Shown: positions 1-11,516, numbered from the stretch's first letter. The stretch is 64,000 bases of DNA from Clostridium beijerinckii (GCA_003129525.1 CP029329.1:1000001-1064000), one strand, 5' to 3'. The notes: generated by a model from the sequence alone, not told the origin. Program-made: numbers and translations.

Positions 1-1697
<1,697 letters not shown>

Positions 1698-1878
1698 ATA
1701 TATAATCAAGTTGTAAAATATACATTAATATCTATATGCAATTTTGAAAGAACAATTCTTTCAATAAAATAGCACAAACGATAGTTTGAGTCAGTTTTCT
1801 TTAAAGGAAACACTAACTCACATACGTTCGTTGGTGTGCAGTTTTTCAACCAAATCGTAGATTTGGGAAAAACAAGCA

Positions 1879-1995
1879 TCTCGTGACGATGGCATAGAGG
1901 TAACACTCCTTCCCATTCCGAACAGGACAGTTAAGGTCTATAGCGCCGATGGTACTGCACGGGTGACTGTGTGGCAGAGTAGGACGTTGCGAGGT
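1879..1995 (+). rRNA. rrf: 5S ribosomal RNA
   Basis: About 117 nt with the typical 5S core (CCCATTCCGAACAGGACAG, then GCGCCGATGGTACTGC) and a terminal stem formed by CTCG near 1880 and CGAG near 1990. It lies about 180 nt after 23S and 9 nt before tRNA-Met, the common clostridial rrn order. Confidence 0.95.
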
Positions 1996-2004
1996 AGATT
2001 AAAA

Positions 2005-2081
2005 GGATCTTTAGCTCAGTTGGTTAGAGCAACCGGCTCATAACCGGTAGGTCTAGGGTTCGAGTCCCTGAAGGTCCACCA
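2005..2081 (+). tRNA. tRNA-Met (anticodon CAU)
   Basis: A 77-nt cloverleaf with encoded CCA: acceptor GGATCTT pairs with AAGGTCC, the anticodon arm is ACCGG-CTCATAA-CCGGT and the T-arm is CTAGGGTTCGAGTCCCTG. CAU could also be the lysidine-modified tRNA-Ile2, but the overall sequence looks like an elongator tRNA-Met. It is co-transcribed with the rRNAs. Confidence 0.92.
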
Positions 2082-2082
2082 T

Positions 2083-2158
2083 GGGGGTTTAGCTCAGTTG
2101 GGAGAGCACCTGCCTTGCACGCAGGGGGTCAAGGGTTCGAATCCCTTAATCTCCACCA
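2083..2158 (+). tRNA. tRNA-Ala (anticodon UGC)
   Basis: A 76-nt cloverleaf: acceptor GGGGGTT with AATCTCC, anticodon loop CTTGCAC, T-loop GGTTCGAATCC and encoded CCA. It begins one base after tRNA-Met and is the last gene of the rrn operon. Confidence 0.95.
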
Positions 2159-2162
2159 GTAT

Positions 2163-2193
2163 AAAGTTATGAAGTAATTCATAACTTTTTTTT
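2163..2193 (+). terminator. rrn operon terminator
   Basis: An 11-bp perfect stem (AAAGTTATGAA/TTCATAACTTT) with a 4-nt loop and a long T run, immediately after tRNA-Ala: a canonical intrinsic terminator. Confidence 0.9.
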
Positions 2194-2372
2194 GTTTACA
2201 TAATTACTTTATTTAGATAGTCGAAGAACAAAATATATAGATTATAGTTATTATAAATTTTATTACTTTTGATAGTTTTTTAAAGTATAATAATAAGAAG
2301 AATGATATAGAGGAAACATATTTATAAATATTAATAATATATGATAATTGTAATTAGTAATAGGAGGAAAGT

Positions 2373-2894
2373 ATGAATTCTATTGATAGAAGAGAAAACA
2401 TAATTAAACTACTCTTAGAAAGCAATGAACCAATAAAAGGAAGTGTAATAGCAAAAAAGTATTCTGTAACTAGACAAGTAATAGTAAAAGATATAGCAAT
2501 TCTTAGAGCTAAGGGAAAAAACATAATAGCAACTCCAGATGGATATATGATTAATAAAAATGAAAATAAGGTTAAAGCAATTATTGCAGTAACACATAAT
2601 GAAGAAGAAATGTTTAATGAAATGAGTATAGTAATTAAATATGGTGGAACAATTGAAGATGTGGTAGTAGAGCATCCTTTATATGGACAAATAGCTGGAA
2701 TGCTTATGATTAAAAATTATAATGAATTAAATAAATTTGTTGAAAAATATAAAGAGCAAAGGGCTAGATTATTATCAGTATTAACTAATGGAGTTCACCT
2801 TCATACTATATCAGCAGAAAGTGAACATAATATTCATTTAATTATATCAGAATTAAAAAAGTGCAATTTTATAGTTTCAGATTTGGAGGATTAA
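2373..2894 (+). CDS. niaR: NiaR-type transcriptional repressor (HTH + 3H domain)
   Basis: 173 aa. The N-terminal winged helix (residues about 3-58) contains TRQVIVKDIAILRA at 33-46, the recognition region typical of NiaR/YrxA. The C-terminal 3H domain (about 70-170) shows conserved histidines at H75, H101, H142 and H144, which in the family form the metal/ligand site. NiaR proteins repress NAD salvage or synthesis genes when niacin is abundant. The gene has a good ribosome binding site (AGGAGG, 2363-2368) and its stop overlaps the start of the following flavoprotein gene, so the two are co-transcribed. That is unusual, since NiaR normally sits with nad or niacin-transport genes and none is seen here. 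The family call is firm. The local target is inference. Confidence 0.9.
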   Translation: MNSIDRRENIIKLLLESNEPIKGSVIAKKYSVTRQVIVKDIAILRAKGKNIIATPDGYMINKNENKVKAIIAVTHNEEEMFNEMSIVIKYGGTIEDVVVEHPLYGQIAGMLMIKNYNELNKFVEKYKEQRARLLSVLTNGVHLHTISAESEHNIHLIISELKKCNFIVSDLED

Positions 2895-2896
2895 TG

Positions 2897-4291
2897 ATGG
2901 ATTATGATGTATTAATTTTAGGTGGAGGCATAATTGGCTGTGCAGTAGCATATGAACTTTCCAAATACAATATAAATATAGCTTTAATTGAAAAGGATTA
3001 TGATATAGCAAATGATCTGTCTTGCTCTAATACAGCAGTTATTTATGATGGTTCAGAAACATATGATGACAGCATGTGTAAATTAGAAAAAGTAGGAATG
3101 AATTTAATTAAAAAGCACTGTAAAAAGTTTAATATTAAATATAATAAAGTAGGTGCATTAAGAGTTTCATCAAATCAAAATAAATATAGTATGTTTGATA
3201 TAATGTATAAAAATGCTAGACAACGTGGTATAGATGGAATACATATAATAGATCATAATGAAATTTATAATATAGAGCCTAATTTAGGTATAAATGCAAA
3301 TAAAGCTTTATATTCTGAAAATGTTGCATTAATTTCTCCTTATAACTTAGCTGTTTCTTATGCAGAAGTAGCGGCTGATAATGGAGTTAATTTTAGATTA
3401 GAAGAAGAAGTTATAGATATTAAAAATATTTCTAAGGGATTTAAGGTGACTACAAATAAAAACAAATTTACTTGTAAATTTGTAATTAATACAATTTCGA
3501 ATGAAATTTCTACTTATAAGCAAAATGAAGTTTATAGTGAGATAAGAAATAAAAAAATGAAATATATATTGTTTAATCAAGAATTAGAGAATAATATAAA
3601 TGGTGTTGTTATTAATGATATTGATGATGATACTTTTACAATAAATATTTCAACATCATCAAAAGGAAATTTAATAGGAATTAAAAGTAAACATTGTTTG
3701 AGTTTAGAAGAGGAGCTAGAATTATCTGAAAGTATTTTAACTGGTATAAAGAAAGAATTAATAACTAATATGTTTACAGAAACATATAGTGGAAATGGTA
3801 TTTGCATAGATGATAGTAATATTAAAGATGGATATATAAAGGTTACAGGAAATCATTATGCAAAAATAACAATTGCACCAGCTATTGCTTTAGATATTGA
3901 GGAAAAAATTAAAATAAATATGAATATAACTAAAAAAAGAGATTATATTGATAAAAAAAGAGAAGTCTATGTATTTAGAAATATGTCTAAAGAACAAAGA
4001 AGTAAAGTAATTAATTTAGATGAAAGGTATGGAAATATTATTTGCAGTTGCAATAGTATTTCAGAAGGAGAGATTGTCGATTCTATAAGAAGACCTTTAG
4101 GGGCAAGAACTGTAGAAGGAGTAAAGAGACGTACAGGAATAGGCCTTGGGAGTTGTAATGGATCATATTGTAATATGAAAATAATAAAAATTTTAGCTAG
4201 AGAAATGAATAAAAGTATTTTAAGCATAGTAGATGATTCTATGGATTCTAAGGTTTTGGTAGGAAGGATTAAGGAATTTAATGAAATATAA
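2897..4291 (+). CDS. GlpA-like FAD-dependent oxidoreductase with C-terminal BFD [2Fe-2S] domain
   Basis: About 464 aa. The N-terminus has the dinucleotide-binding fold (DYDVLILGGGIIGCAVAYEL, residues 2-21) of the DAO/glycerol-3-phosphate dehydrogenase family. The C-terminus is a BFD-like [2Fe-2S] domain with C383-x-C385 and C420-x4-C425. This is the architecture of the anaerobic GlpA-like subunit used by Firmicutes to oxidise glycerol-3-phosphate. The segment after the FAD fold is divergent: a Tyr stands where relatives usually have His in a 'SAIVHAG'-like motif. The start is 2897 (or ATG 2894) because GGAGG is at 2885-2889. A longer in-frame start inside niaR has no ribosome binding site. 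It overlaps niaR (TAATG) and is followed by a DUF1667 gene. The usual second flavoprotein of this operon type is missing, so its substrate is uncertain. Confidence 0.75.
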   Translation: MDYDVLILGGGIIGCAVAYELSKYNINIALIEKDYDIANDLSCSNTAVIYDGSETYDDSMCKLEKVGMNLIKKHCKKFNIKYNKVGALRVSSNQNKYSMFDIMYKNARQRGIDGIHIIDHNEIYNIEPNLGINANKALYSENVALISPYNLAVSYAEVAADNGVNFRLEEEVIDIKNISKGFKVTTNKNKFTCKFVINTISNEISTYKQNEVYSEIRNKKMKYILFNQELENNINGVVINDIDDDTFTINISTSSKGNLIGIKSKHCLSLEEELELSESILTGIKKELITNMFTETYSGNGICIDDSNIKDGYIKVTGNHYAKITIAPAIALDIEEKIKINMNITKKRDYIDKKREVYVFRNMSKEQRSKVINLDERYGNIICSCNSISEGEIVDSIRRPLGARTVEGVKRRTGIGLGSCNGSYCNMKIIKILAREMNKSILSIVDDSMDSKVLVGRIKEFNEI

Positions 4292-4307
4292 TTAGGAGGA
4301 ATTAGTA

Positions 4308-4535
4308 TTGATTAACAAAGATATTTTCACAAGCTTAGTTAGATTAAAAAGTGATATGAATTATAAAGTTGTGTCAGTAAAAAGTAATAAACCTATAGAA
4401 AAAGATTTATGGAGAGAATTTTCAAAAGTTCTTAGTAGAATCTATGTAAGTACACCGATTTATATTGGAGATATCATTTGTAAGAATATAATGAATACTG
4501 GTATAGATATAATATGTACTAAAAGGATAGATTAA
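4308..4535 (+). CDS. Truncated DUF1667-family protein
   Basis: 75 aa from a TTG start, with a strong ribosome binding site (AGGAGGA, 4294-4300) 7 nt upstream. The sequence around residues 20-70 (SVKSNKPIEKDLWREF ... GIDIICTKR) matches the C-terminal half of DUF1667 proteins, which accompany GlpA-like dehydrogenases. Family members are usually around 120 aa and begin with a cysteine-rich metal-binding segment. Here that segment is absent and only one Cys sits in the middle, so the protein cannot bind a cluster in the usual way. It lies 16 nt after the flavoprotein gene, clearly in the same operon. It is either a reduced functional partner or a decaying remnant. Confidence 0.6.
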   Translation: MINKDIFTSLVRLKSDMNYKVVSVKSNKPIEKDLWREFSKVLSRIYVSTPIYIGDIICKNIMNTGIDIICTKRID

Positions 4536-4595
4536 TGTTAAATTAATTATTTATAGAATAAGATGAATTTCTTATTTTAATTATGCTAAAATATA

Positions 4596-4625
4596 TTGAC
4601 AAAAGCAACTATTTTGTAATATATT
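4596..4625 (+). promoter_or_regulatory. Promoter of the serS leader
   Basis: TTGACA at 4596-4601 and TATATT at 4620-4625 with 18-bp spacing, about 30 bp upstream of the T-box leader. This fits a sigma-A promoter. Confidence 0.6.
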
Positions 4626-4649
4626 TAATTTAACTTAATATAAAAAACT

Positions 4650-4862
4650 TGTGATGAGGACAGTAGTAATTTTATAATTTTAAGAGAATCAGTGGTTAGG
4701 TGTGAACTGATAATTATTAATTATGAATCCACCTCTGAGGGACTATGATGAGTAGTACGGTATATATCGTTAAATAATTAAGTGGATAATATTTATTTAT
4801 TATCAATTAGGGTGGCAACGCGGAGTTCTTCGTCCCTTTTATAGGGAGTGGACTCTTTTTTT
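4650..4862 (+). promoter_or_regulatory. T-box leader (tRNA-Ser responsive) of serS
   Basis: The T-box sequence GGGTGGCAACGCGG is at 4810-4823, followed by a terminator hairpin (GAGTTCTTCGTCCCT/AGGGAGTGGACTC) and a T run ending near 4862. Stem I begins near 4652. The specifier is read as TCC (Ser) at 4728-4730, by comparison with the ileS leader in this window, where the equivalent position is ATC. The UGGC of the T-box pairs with the GCCA 3' end of the tRNA-Ser genes at 6561-7276 (discriminator G). Uncharged tRNA-Ser is expected to stabilise the antiterminator and turn serS on. Confidence 0.93.
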
Positions 4863-4902
4863 GTACAAAAAAATATGATTTTATTTTAGGAGGAAGTATT
4901 AA

Positions 4903-6180
4903 ATGTTAGATTTAAAAAGAATTAGAAGTAATCCAGATGAAATTAAGAATGCTTTATCAAATAGAGGAGAAGATTTTGATGTTACAGTTATTGATGAAAT
5001 AATAACACTAGATGAAGAACGAAGAAGAATATTAGTAGAAGTTGAAGCATTAAAAAGTAAAAGAAATCAAGTTTCAAATGAAATTCCTAAGCTTAAGAAA
5101 GCAGGTGAAGATGTTACTGCAATAATGTCTGAAATGAGAGAATTAGGAGATGAAGTTAAAGCTTTTGATACTAGAGTAACGGAAATAGATGAAAGAATAA
5201 AGTATATAATGCTTAGAATACCTAATATACCTAATCCACAAGTACCAGATGGTGGAAGTGATGAAGATAATATAGAAATAAAGAAATGGGGAGAACCAAG
5301 TAAATTTAGCTTCGAACCAAAAGCACATTGGGATTTAGGAACTGATCTTAATATATTGGATTTCGAACGAGGTGGAAAGGTTGCAGGTTCTAGATTCACT
5401 ATTTACAAGGGATTAGGAGCTAGACTAGAAAGAATGATAATCTCTTATTTCTTAGATAAGCATACATGTGAAAATGGGTATACTGAAATATTACCACCAT
5501 ATATGGTTAACAGAGAAAGTATGACTGGAACAGGTCAATTACCAAAGTTTGAAGAAGACGCATTTAAAGTTGAGAATAATGGATATTTCCTAATTCCTAC
5601 TGCTGAAGTTCCTGTTACCAATATGTATAGAAATGAAGTATTCTCTGCGGCAGAGTTACCAATTAAACATGCTGCATATTCTGCATGCTTTAGAGCAGAA
5701 GCCGGTTCTGCAGGTAGAGATACGAGAGGGCTTGTTAGACAACATCAATTTAATAAGGTTGAATTAGTTAAGTTCTGTAAACCAGAAGATTCTTATTCTG
5801 AATTAGACAAATTAGTTATTGATGCAGAATCAGTATTACAAGGATTAGGATTGCCTTATAGAATAGTTAGAATATGTAAAGGTGATTTAGGATTTACTGC
5901 AGCTTTAAAATATGATATAGAAGTATGGATGCCTAGTTATAATAGATATGTAGAAATATCAAGTTGTTCAAATTTTGAAGATTTCCAATCTAGAAGGGCA
6001 AACATTAAGTATAGAGAAACTCCAAATGACAAACCACAATTCGTGCATACACTAAATGGATCAGGAGTTGCTATAGGAAGAACAGTTGCTGCTATATTGG
6101 AAAACTATCAAAGAGAAGATGGTACAGTAGTAATTCCTGAAATTTTAAGACGATATATGAATTGTGATGAAATAAAATAA
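4903..6180 (+). CDS. serS: Seryl-tRNA synthetase
   Basis: 425 aa, full length for bacterial class II SerRS. Residues about 1-105 form the N-terminal tRNA-binding coiled coil ([17 protein letters not shown], then long charged helices). The catalytic core carries motif 2 ([21 protein letters not shown]) and motif 3 ([19 protein letters not shown] near the C-terminus). It charges tRNA-Ser with serine in the cytoplasm and serves selenocysteine tRNA where present. The ribosome binding site AGGAGGA lies at 4889-4895. It is expressed as a single gene under a T-box, and four tRNA-Ser genes follow directly, so enzyme and substrate RNAs are clustered. Confidence 0.97.
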   Translation: MLDLKRIRSNPDEIKNALSNRGEDFDVTVIDEIITLDEERRRILVEVEALKSKRNQVSNEIPKLKKAGEDVTAIMSEMRELGDEVKAFDTRVTEIDERIKYIMLRIPNIPNPQVPDGGSDEDNIEIKKWGEPSKFSFEPKAHWDLGTDLNILDFERGGKVAGSRFTIYKGLGARLERMIISYFLDKHTCENGYTEILPPYMVNRESMTGTGQLPKFEEDAFKVENNGYFLIPTAEVPVTNMYRNEVFSAAELPIKHAAYSACFRAEAGSAGRDTRGLVRQHQFNKVELVKFCKPEDSYSELDKLVIDAESVLQGLGLPYRIVRICKGDLGFTAALKYDIEVWMPSYNRYVEISSCSNFEDFQSRRANIKYRETPNDKPQFVHTLNGSGVAIGRTVAAILENYQREDGTVVIPEILRRYMNCDEIK

Positions 6181-6256
6181 ACTTAATATGTATTTTATTT
6201 ATTTTAGTATAGATAAGTACGGTGAAAATTAAAACTATAAAAAATTTCAAGAAAAT

Positions 6257-6322
6257 AAAGGGAATGCATTGTTATGATTACTGAATATTTTGATGTAATT
6301 ATAACAAGAGCATTACCTTTTA
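6257..6322 (+). terminator. Long imperfect hairpin after serS
   Basis: Arms AAAGGGAATGC..TTGTTATGATTAC and GTAATTATAACAA..GCATTACCTTT pair over about 28 positions with few mismatches, followed by TTATTTATG. It lies 80 nt after the serS stop and may be its terminator, although the T run is poor. It could instead be a small palindromic repeat. The rest of 6323-6510 is A+T-rich with nothing recognisable. Confidence 0.45.
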
Positions 6323-6512
6323 TTTATGAGTAAGGTATATATTAAAAATATAAGAGTAACTTGCAATTTGAATATTAACATGTTTATTGAAATTTAAGTT
6401 ATTTAGTTCAACAATTGGTTATATTTTAGCAGAGTGTTGATTAATGAATACAATAGTTTTAACTTGGAAAGGAAAGATTAATTATATATAATCAAATAAT
6501 TTAAAAAAAATG

Positions 6513-6541
6513 TTGACATAGTTATTATTCATTGTTATAAT
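6513..6541 (+). promoter_or_regulatory. Consensus sigma-A promoter of tRNA-Ser unit 1
   Basis: Perfect TTGACA (6513-6518), 17-bp spacer and perfect TATAAT (6536-6541), 19 bp before the mature tRNA 5' end. Confidence 0.9.
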
Positions 6542-6560
6542 AATAATTGTCGTAAGACGT

Positions 6561-6651
6561 GGAAAGATGGTCGAGTTGGTTTAAGGCACCGGTCTTGAAA
6601 ACCGGCGTGCGTGTGAGCGTACCTAGGGTTCGAATCCCTATCTTTCCGCCA
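6561..6651 (+). tRNA. tRNA-Ser (anticodon UGA), copy 1
   Basis: A 91-nt class II tRNA with a long variable arm (GCGTGCGTGTGAGCGTACC). The anticodon loop is CTTGAAA between CCGGT and ACCGG, and the acceptor is GGAAAGA/TCTTTCC. The discriminator is G and CCA is encoded. Its sequence is identical to the copy at 7061-7151. Confidence 0.96.
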
Positions 6652-6690
6652 CTTTTTTTTTACCTAAAAATAGTAATTAAGAGGGCACAT

Positions 6691-6781
6691 GGAGAATTAC
6701 TCAAGTGGCTGAAGAGGCGCCCCTGCTAAGGGCGTAGGTCGGGTAACTGGCGCCCGGGTTCAAATCCCGGATTCTCCGCCA
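6691..6781 (+). tRNA. tRNA-Ser (anticodon GCU), copy 1
   Basis: A 91-nt class II tRNA. Anticodon stem-loop CCCCT-GCT-AAGGGC gives GCU, with a long variable arm, discriminator G and encoded CCA. Acceptor stem GGAGAAT/ATTCTCC. Preceded by the same GAGGGCACAT as copy 2. Confidence 0.96.
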
Positions 6782-6816
6782 AGAACATCTAACAAACTTG
6801 TTGGATGTTCTTTTTA
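6782..6816 (+). terminator. Terminator of tRNA-Ser unit 1
   Basis: AGAACATCTAACAA pairs with TTGTTGGATGTTCT (one G-U), loop ACT, then a T run. Confidence 0.85.
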
Positions 6817-7015
6817 TGTATACAAAAAACAAATTATAAGTTAATAGTTTTTTATTTAGGAAATTATATTAATTATTATATCAATCAAATTATCTAGATG
6901 ATAAATAGTTTAGATTCAAGTATATATTTAGATATACTTTAAATATATAATAAGGGATAATATATTATGTATTAAAAATTATTTTAATAAAAATGAAATT
7001 ATTTTAATAAAAATG

Positions 7016-7044
7016 TTGACAGTTATACTCTTGATTGGTATAAT
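7016..7044 (+). promoter_or_regulatory. Consensus sigma-A promoter of tRNA-Ser unit 2
   Basis: Perfect TTGACA (7016-7021), 17-bp spacer and perfect TATAAT (7039-7044). The spacer differs from the first copy while both hexamers are conserved. Confidence 0.9.
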
Positions 7045-7060
7045 AATTTTTGTGAGTTAT

Positions 7061-7151
7061 GGAAAGATGGTCGAGTTGGTTTAAGGCACCGGTCTTGAAA
7101 ACCGGCGTGCGTGTGAGCGTACCTAGGGTTCGAATCCCTATCTTTCCGCCA
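7061..7151 (+). tRNA. tRNA-Ser (anticodon UGA), copy 2
   Basis: 91 nt, identical to the gene at 6561-6651: anticodon loop CTTGAAA, long variable arm and encoded CCA. Confidence 0.96.
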
Positions 7152-7185
7152 CATTATTTTAAAAGTTAAAATATAGAGGGCACAT

Positions 7186-7276
7186 GGAGGATTACTCAAG
7201 TGGCTGAAGAGGCGCCCCTGCTAAGGGCGTAGGTCGGGTAACTGGCGCCCGGGTTCAAATCCCGGATCCTCCGCCA
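7186..7276 (+). tRNA. tRNA-Ser (anticodon GCU), copy 2
   Basis: 91 nt. It differs from the copy at 6691 only in the acceptor stem, GGAGGAT/ATCCTCC instead of GGAGAAT/ATTCTCC. This is a paired A-U to G-C change that keeps the stem intact, so both copies are likely functional. Confidence 0.96.
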
Positions 7277-7277
7277 A

Positions 7278-7309
7278 AAACATCTAACAATTTTGTTAGA
7301 TGTTTTTTT
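7278..7309 (+). terminator. Terminator of tRNA-Ser unit 2
   Basis: AAACATCTAACAA/TTGTTAGATGTTT with a 2-nt loop and seven T. Same design as the first unit. The following 7310-7529 is A+T-rich without recognisable features. Confidence 0.88.
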
Positions 7310-7529
7310 GTTTTTAAGAATTAATAATAATGTAAATATCAATACAATTCTATAAGATAACATGTCAAATATATTAGTATATTTACTTATTATTTTTTGA
7401 ATATATCTAAAACACAGAAGCTATAAAAATAGATTTTTTTATCAGATGAATATAAATTGTAAATTTAAAATATTATAATTAGAGGTATAATTATAATATT
7501 TTAAATTATTTAGCTAAAGAAGGTGAATT

Positions 7530-8012
7530 ATGCTTAAAGGACATAATGTATATTTAAGGCTAGTAGAAAAAAAAGATATAAGTATATTGTACAAACTATC
7601 TAGTGAAGAAAAAGTTAGAAAATATAATACAATACCAAATGATATACAAAATAATAATCAAGGAAATAATTTAAGAAAAGCATTAAGTATAATTAATGAA
7701 AAAAAGGTTTTGATTGGGTTTATAACGTATAATAAAAGTAATGATTGTAATAATGTATATTCTATAGGAATAACAATTGGCAGTAAGTATTGGGGGAAGA
7801 AATATGGTCAGGATGCCATAAAAACCCTATTAAAGTATTTATTTGAAGAACTTAATGCTATAAAGGTAGGATTAGAGGTTATAAAGTACAACTTAAGAGC
7901 TATAAATTGTTATAAAAAATGCGGTTTTGTAGAAGAGGGCATTAGAAGAGATAAGGTTCATATTGATGGTGAATATGTAGATACTATAATTATGAGCATA
8001 CTTAGAGAATAA
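7530..8012 (+). CDS. GNAT-family N-acetyltransferase (RimJ/RimL type)
   Basis: 160 aa. It starts with the typical 'L.G..V.LR..EK.D' strand (residues 1-17). The acetyl-CoA-binding region is near residues 88-100 (GSKYWGKKYGQDAIKTLL), and the later NLRAINCYKKCGFVEEG (about 127-143) is the standard RimJ/RimL C-terminal motif. Members transfer acetyl groups to N-termini or small amines, but the substrate here cannot be told. The start follows AAGAAGG (7515-7521). It sits 35 nt upstream of addB and may share its transcript, without an obvious functional link. Confidence 0.85.
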   Translation: MLKGHNVYLRLVEKKDISILYKLSSEEKVRKYNTIPNDIQNNNQGNNLRKALSIINEKKVLIGFITYNKSNDCNNVYSIGITIGSKYWGKKYGQDAIKTLLKYLFEELNAIKVGLEVIKYNLRAINCYKKCGFVEEGIRRDKVHIDGEYVDTIIMSILRE

Positions 8013-8047
8013 GTAATTGATATATAAAGTGAGAGGTGAAGATACAT

Positions 8048-11000
8048 ATGAGTATAAGATTTATTTACGGAAGAGCAGGAACAGGGAAAAGTAAGTTTTG
8101 TATTGATCAAATAAAAAATAATATAGATGAAGAGGCTGACAATAAATTAATTTTATTAGTTCCAGAGCAATATACATTTAATACTGAAAACAAGATTTTA
8201 AAGTTTATTGGAGAACGCGCTCTTTTAAGAACAGAAGTATTAAGTTTTAAGAAAATGGCGCATGAAGTTTCTGAAGAATGTGGTGGACGTGTTAAAGAAA
8301 TAATAAAGGAATCTGGAAGAAACATGCTAATTCATAGAGTATTAAATGAAAATATAGATTATTTAGATTATTTTAAGAAAATATCTAGAGAACAAGGATT
8401 TAACGAAATTATATCTGAGGTAATAAGTGAATTTAAAAAATACAATGTTGATATAGGAAACTTGAGTAAAATAGATAAAAAAATAGATAATATTGAATTA
8501 ATGCAAAAACTCAAAGAATTAACAATAATTTATGAAGCATTTAATTCAAAGATGCATGAGAACTATATTGATGGGGATGATGAATTAACCTTATTAGTCA
8601 AGAAATTATTAGAAAATGATATATATAAAGGTGCTGAAGTTTGGATAGACGAATTTACTAGTTTTACACCTCAGCAATTGGATGTTCTGGGATTATTAGC
8701 GAAGAGATGTAAGAGAGTTAATATAACTCTTTGTATGGAAAGTAAATCCTTAAGTGGCGAAGAAATAACTGATATATTTTATACAATCAAGAATACAGAA
8801 AACAATTTATTGAAAATAATGAAAGAAAATAATATATCTTATGATGAACCTATTGATTTAAATAATAATATACAATATAGATTTAAAGATAACTTAGAAC
8901 TTAAACATATTGAACGATATTTTTTTACTTATCCATTTAATGAATATTATAAAAGCTGTAATAGTGTATCCCTTTATAAAGCAAATAACATTTATGATGA
9001 AGTAGATAGAGTGGCAAAAAGTATTACAGAGCTTGTAAGGGAAAAAGGATATAGGTATAAAGATATATCTGTAGTTTGCAGAAATATGGATGATTATGAA
9101 AAAGTAACATCAGTAATATTCAAGGATTACGATATACCATATTTCTTGGACAAAAAAACTCAGTTATTGAGTAATCCATTGATTATACTTATAAGTTCTG
9201 CTTTTGAGATTTTATTTAAAAATTGGTCTTATGAGAGTATATTTAAGTATTTGAAAAGTGGATTAGTCGGAATAGACAATTCATATATAGATATTTTAGA
9301 AAATTTTATATTAGAAAACGGAATAAAAGGTTATAAGTGGACTGTAGAAGAAATAATTAGTGAAAAATGGTTTAATAATAATGAGGAATTAACAAGTGAT
9401 AAAATATTAATATCTGAAGTTATGGATGAAATAAGAACACCTCTTATGATTTTTCATAACAAAATAAATGGAAAATATAAAGTTAAGAATATATGTACAG
9501 CTATTTATGAGTTTTTAATAGACGTAAAGGCTTTTGAAAGAATAGATGATTGGATTGAAAATTTTGAGAAGATTGGATTGGAAGATAAAGTTAAGGAATA
9601 CAGTCAAGTTCAAAGTATAGTTATAGATATTTTAGATCAAGCAGTAGATGTAATTGGTGAGGAAACATTAGACTCATTTGAATTTTTCAAGATATTAAAT
9701 TCTGGCTTTACAAATGAACAAATAGGTGTTATACCTGTAGCTTTAGATCAAGTTAATATTGGTGATATAGCAAGGATTAAAGGTAGAGATGTTAAGGTTC
9801 TTTATATAGTGGGAATTAATGACGGTGTATTACCAGCTTCTAAAAAAGATGAGGGAATATTATCTGATAGAGATAGATTAATATTAAATGAAATAGGAGT
9901 AAAGCTAGCATCAACTACTAGAAACAAAGTCTTTGAGGAACAATTTTTATTATATACTGCATTAACAATAAGTAGTGAATATTTAATGTTATCATATCCC
10001 ATGGCAGATTTTGAAGGTAAGTCATTAAGGCCATCTATAGTTATACCTAGGATTAAAAAGATATTACCTAAATTAGTTGAAGAGAGTGAAATATATGATT
10101 TAAAAAGCCAAAGGGATAAAATAAGTAAAGTTATTGCACCCATTCCAGCATTTAATGAACTTATAGTTGCTGTAAGAAGAGATTTTGACAAGGAAGATAT
10201 AGAACCTTACTGGCCAGAGGTTTATAGCTGGTTTAATGAAAATGAAGATTTTAAGGATAAGGTTAAAAATATATTTAAAGGTCTGAAGTATTCCAATGTA
10301 GGAGATAAAGTTGTAAAGAAAAAGCTTAGAAAGCTTTATCAAAATGAGATGGGAAAATTAGTGTTTAGTGTTTCAAGGATAGAAAAGTATGCTGAATGTC
10401 CATTTTCTTATTTCGTTCAATATGGCCTTAAGGCTAAAAATAGAAAGGTATATGAATTTACACCTCCTGATTTAGGCTCATTTGTACATGAGATGTTAGA
10501 TTCATTTACAAACAAGGTTAGAGATGAAGGGATTTTATGGTCTGAATTAGATAATGAAAAATGTAATGCTCTTGTATCTAATATAATTGATAAAAAATTA
10601 AATGAAGAAAGTAATTCTATATTGAATAGTACAAAGAAGTTTAAATATTTAGCACAACGATTTAAGAGAGTAATTTCTAAATCTGTTTCAGTTATTGCAA
10701 ATCAAATAGGAAAAGGTGAATTTGAGGTATTTAAGACTGAATTTAATTTTGGAAATTATAGTTCAGGTGAAGCTATAACTCTAGATTTAGAATCTAAAGA
10801 GAAAATATATCTACAAGGAAGAATCGATAGGATAGATACATTAGATTTAGATGGAGAAACCTATATTAGAATTATAGATTATAAGACAGGAGCTAAGAAG
10901 TTTGATTTAAATGAACTTTATTATGGATTACAAATACAACTGTTAGTGTATTTAGATGCACTTATTAAAAACTCTAAATATATATTAGATAAGCAAGTAA

Positions 11001-11503
11001 GACCTGGAGCAGTATTATATTTTAAAATAGATGATCCTATAATCAAAGGCAAGAAAGAAATGACTACAGAAGAGGTACAACAAGAAGTCTTAGATGCTTT
11101 AAAGATGAAGGGATTAGTTTTAAAGGATGCGAGAGTTGTTAGGGCTATGGATAAGAATATTGAGGGCTATTCATTAGTTATACCAGCTGCATTTAAGACC
11201 GATGGGGATTTTAAGGCTAATAGCGATGTAATAACAGAAAATGAGTTTACTTTGCTTAGAAAATATGTTAATAAAAAGATGGTTGAACTGTGTGAGGATA
11301 TGTTGAGCGGAGATGTTAAAATACAACCTACTAAACATTCCAATAGAACTCATTGTGAGTATTGTGATTTTTCAGCAATATGCCAATTTGATACAAGTAT
11401 AAAAGATAATAAATATAAAATTATAATGAAGAAATCTCAAAATGATGTTTGGAATGGCATAAAGACGGAAATAGATAATTCTAATGAAGCACGTAATTCT
11501 TAG
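8048..11503 (+). CDS. addB: AddB subunit of the AddAB helicase-nuclease
   Basis: 1151 aa. The N-terminus has a Walker A loop ([13 protein letters not shown], residues 4-16) on a degenerate helicase core. The C-terminal RecB-type nuclease domain has [21 protein letters not shown]. The four cysteines of the nuclease-domain [4Fe-4S] cluster are present, one in AECPFSYF and three in [10 protein letters not shown]. AddB recognises Chi and cuts the 5'-ended strand during double-strand-break resection for RecA loading. The start is the ATG at 8048, 8 nt after AGAGGTGA. An upstream in-frame GTG at 8036 lies inside that ribosome binding site. addA follows after 13 nt, giving the usual addBA operon. 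Confidence 0.96.
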   Translation: MSIRFIYGRAGTGKSKFCIDQIKNNIDEEADNKLILLVPEQYTFNTENKILKFIGERALLRTEVLSFKKMAHEVSEECGGRVKEIIKESGRNMLIHRVLNENIDYLDYFKKISREQGFNEIISEVISEFKKYNVDIGNLSKIDKKIDNIELMQKLKELTIIYEAFNSKMHENYIDGDDELTLLVKKLLENDIYKGAEVWIDEFTSFTPQQLDVLGLLAKRCKRVNITLCMESKSLSGEEITDIFYTIKNTENNLLKIMKENNISYDEPIDLNNNIQYRFKDNLELKHIERYFFTYPFNEYYKSCNSVSLYKANNIYDEVDRVAKSITELVREKGYRYKDISVVCRNMDDYEKVTSVIFKDYDIPYFLDKKTQLLSNPLIILISSAFEILFKNWSYESIFKYLKSGLVGIDNSYIDILENFILENGIKGYKWTVEEIISEKWFNNNEELTSDKILISEVMDEIRTPLMIFHNKINGKYKVKNICTAIYEFLIDVKAFERIDDWIENFEKIGLEDKVKEYSQVQSIVIDILDQAVDVIGEETLDSFEFFKILNSGFTNEQIGVIPVALDQVNIGDIARIKGRDVKVLYIVGINDGVLPASKKDEGILSDRDRLILNEIGVKLASTTRNKVFEEQFLLYTALTISSEYLMLSYPMADFEGKSLRPSIVIPRIKKILPKLVEESEIYDLKSQRDKISKVIAPIPAFNELIVAVRRDFDKEDIEPYWPEVYSWFNENEDFKDKVKNIFKGLKYSNVGDKVVKKKLRKLYQNEMGKLVFSVSRIEKYAECPFSYFVQYGLKAKNRKVYEFTPPDLGSFVHEMLDSFTNKVRDEGILWSELDNEKCNALVSNIIDKKLNEESNSILNSTKKFKYLAQRFKRVISKSVSVIANQIGKGEFEVFKTEFNFGNYSSGEAITLDLESKEKIYLQGRIDRIDTLDLDGETYIRIIDYKTGAKKFDLNELYYGLQIQLLVYLDALIKNSKYILDKQVRPGAVLYFKIDDPIIKGKKEMTTEEVQQEVLDALKMKGLVLKDARVVRAMDKNIEGYSLVIPAAFKTDGDFKANSDVITENEFTLLRKYVNKKMVELCEDMLSGDVKIQPTKHSNRTHCEYCDFSAICQFDTSIKDNKYKIIMKKSQNDVWNGIKTEIDNSNEARNS

Positions 11504-11516
11504 GAGGAATTAATAT

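Larger units (their letters stand above)
6511..7309 (+). repeat. Tandem duplication of a promoter/tRNA-Ser pair/terminator unit
   Basis: Two complete transcription units (6511-6816 and 7014-7309) share the promoter hexamers, tRNA-Ser(UGA), the GAGGGCACAT spacer, tRNA-Ser(GCU) and the terminator stem. Spacers between and inside the units have diverged, so the duplication is not recent. The tRNA genes themselves have stayed near-identical. Confidence 0.85.

Noticed and set aside
1706..1906. Short minus-strand ORF over the 23S-5S spacer
   Set aside because: It overlaps processing sequences and the 5S gene; no ribosome binding site.
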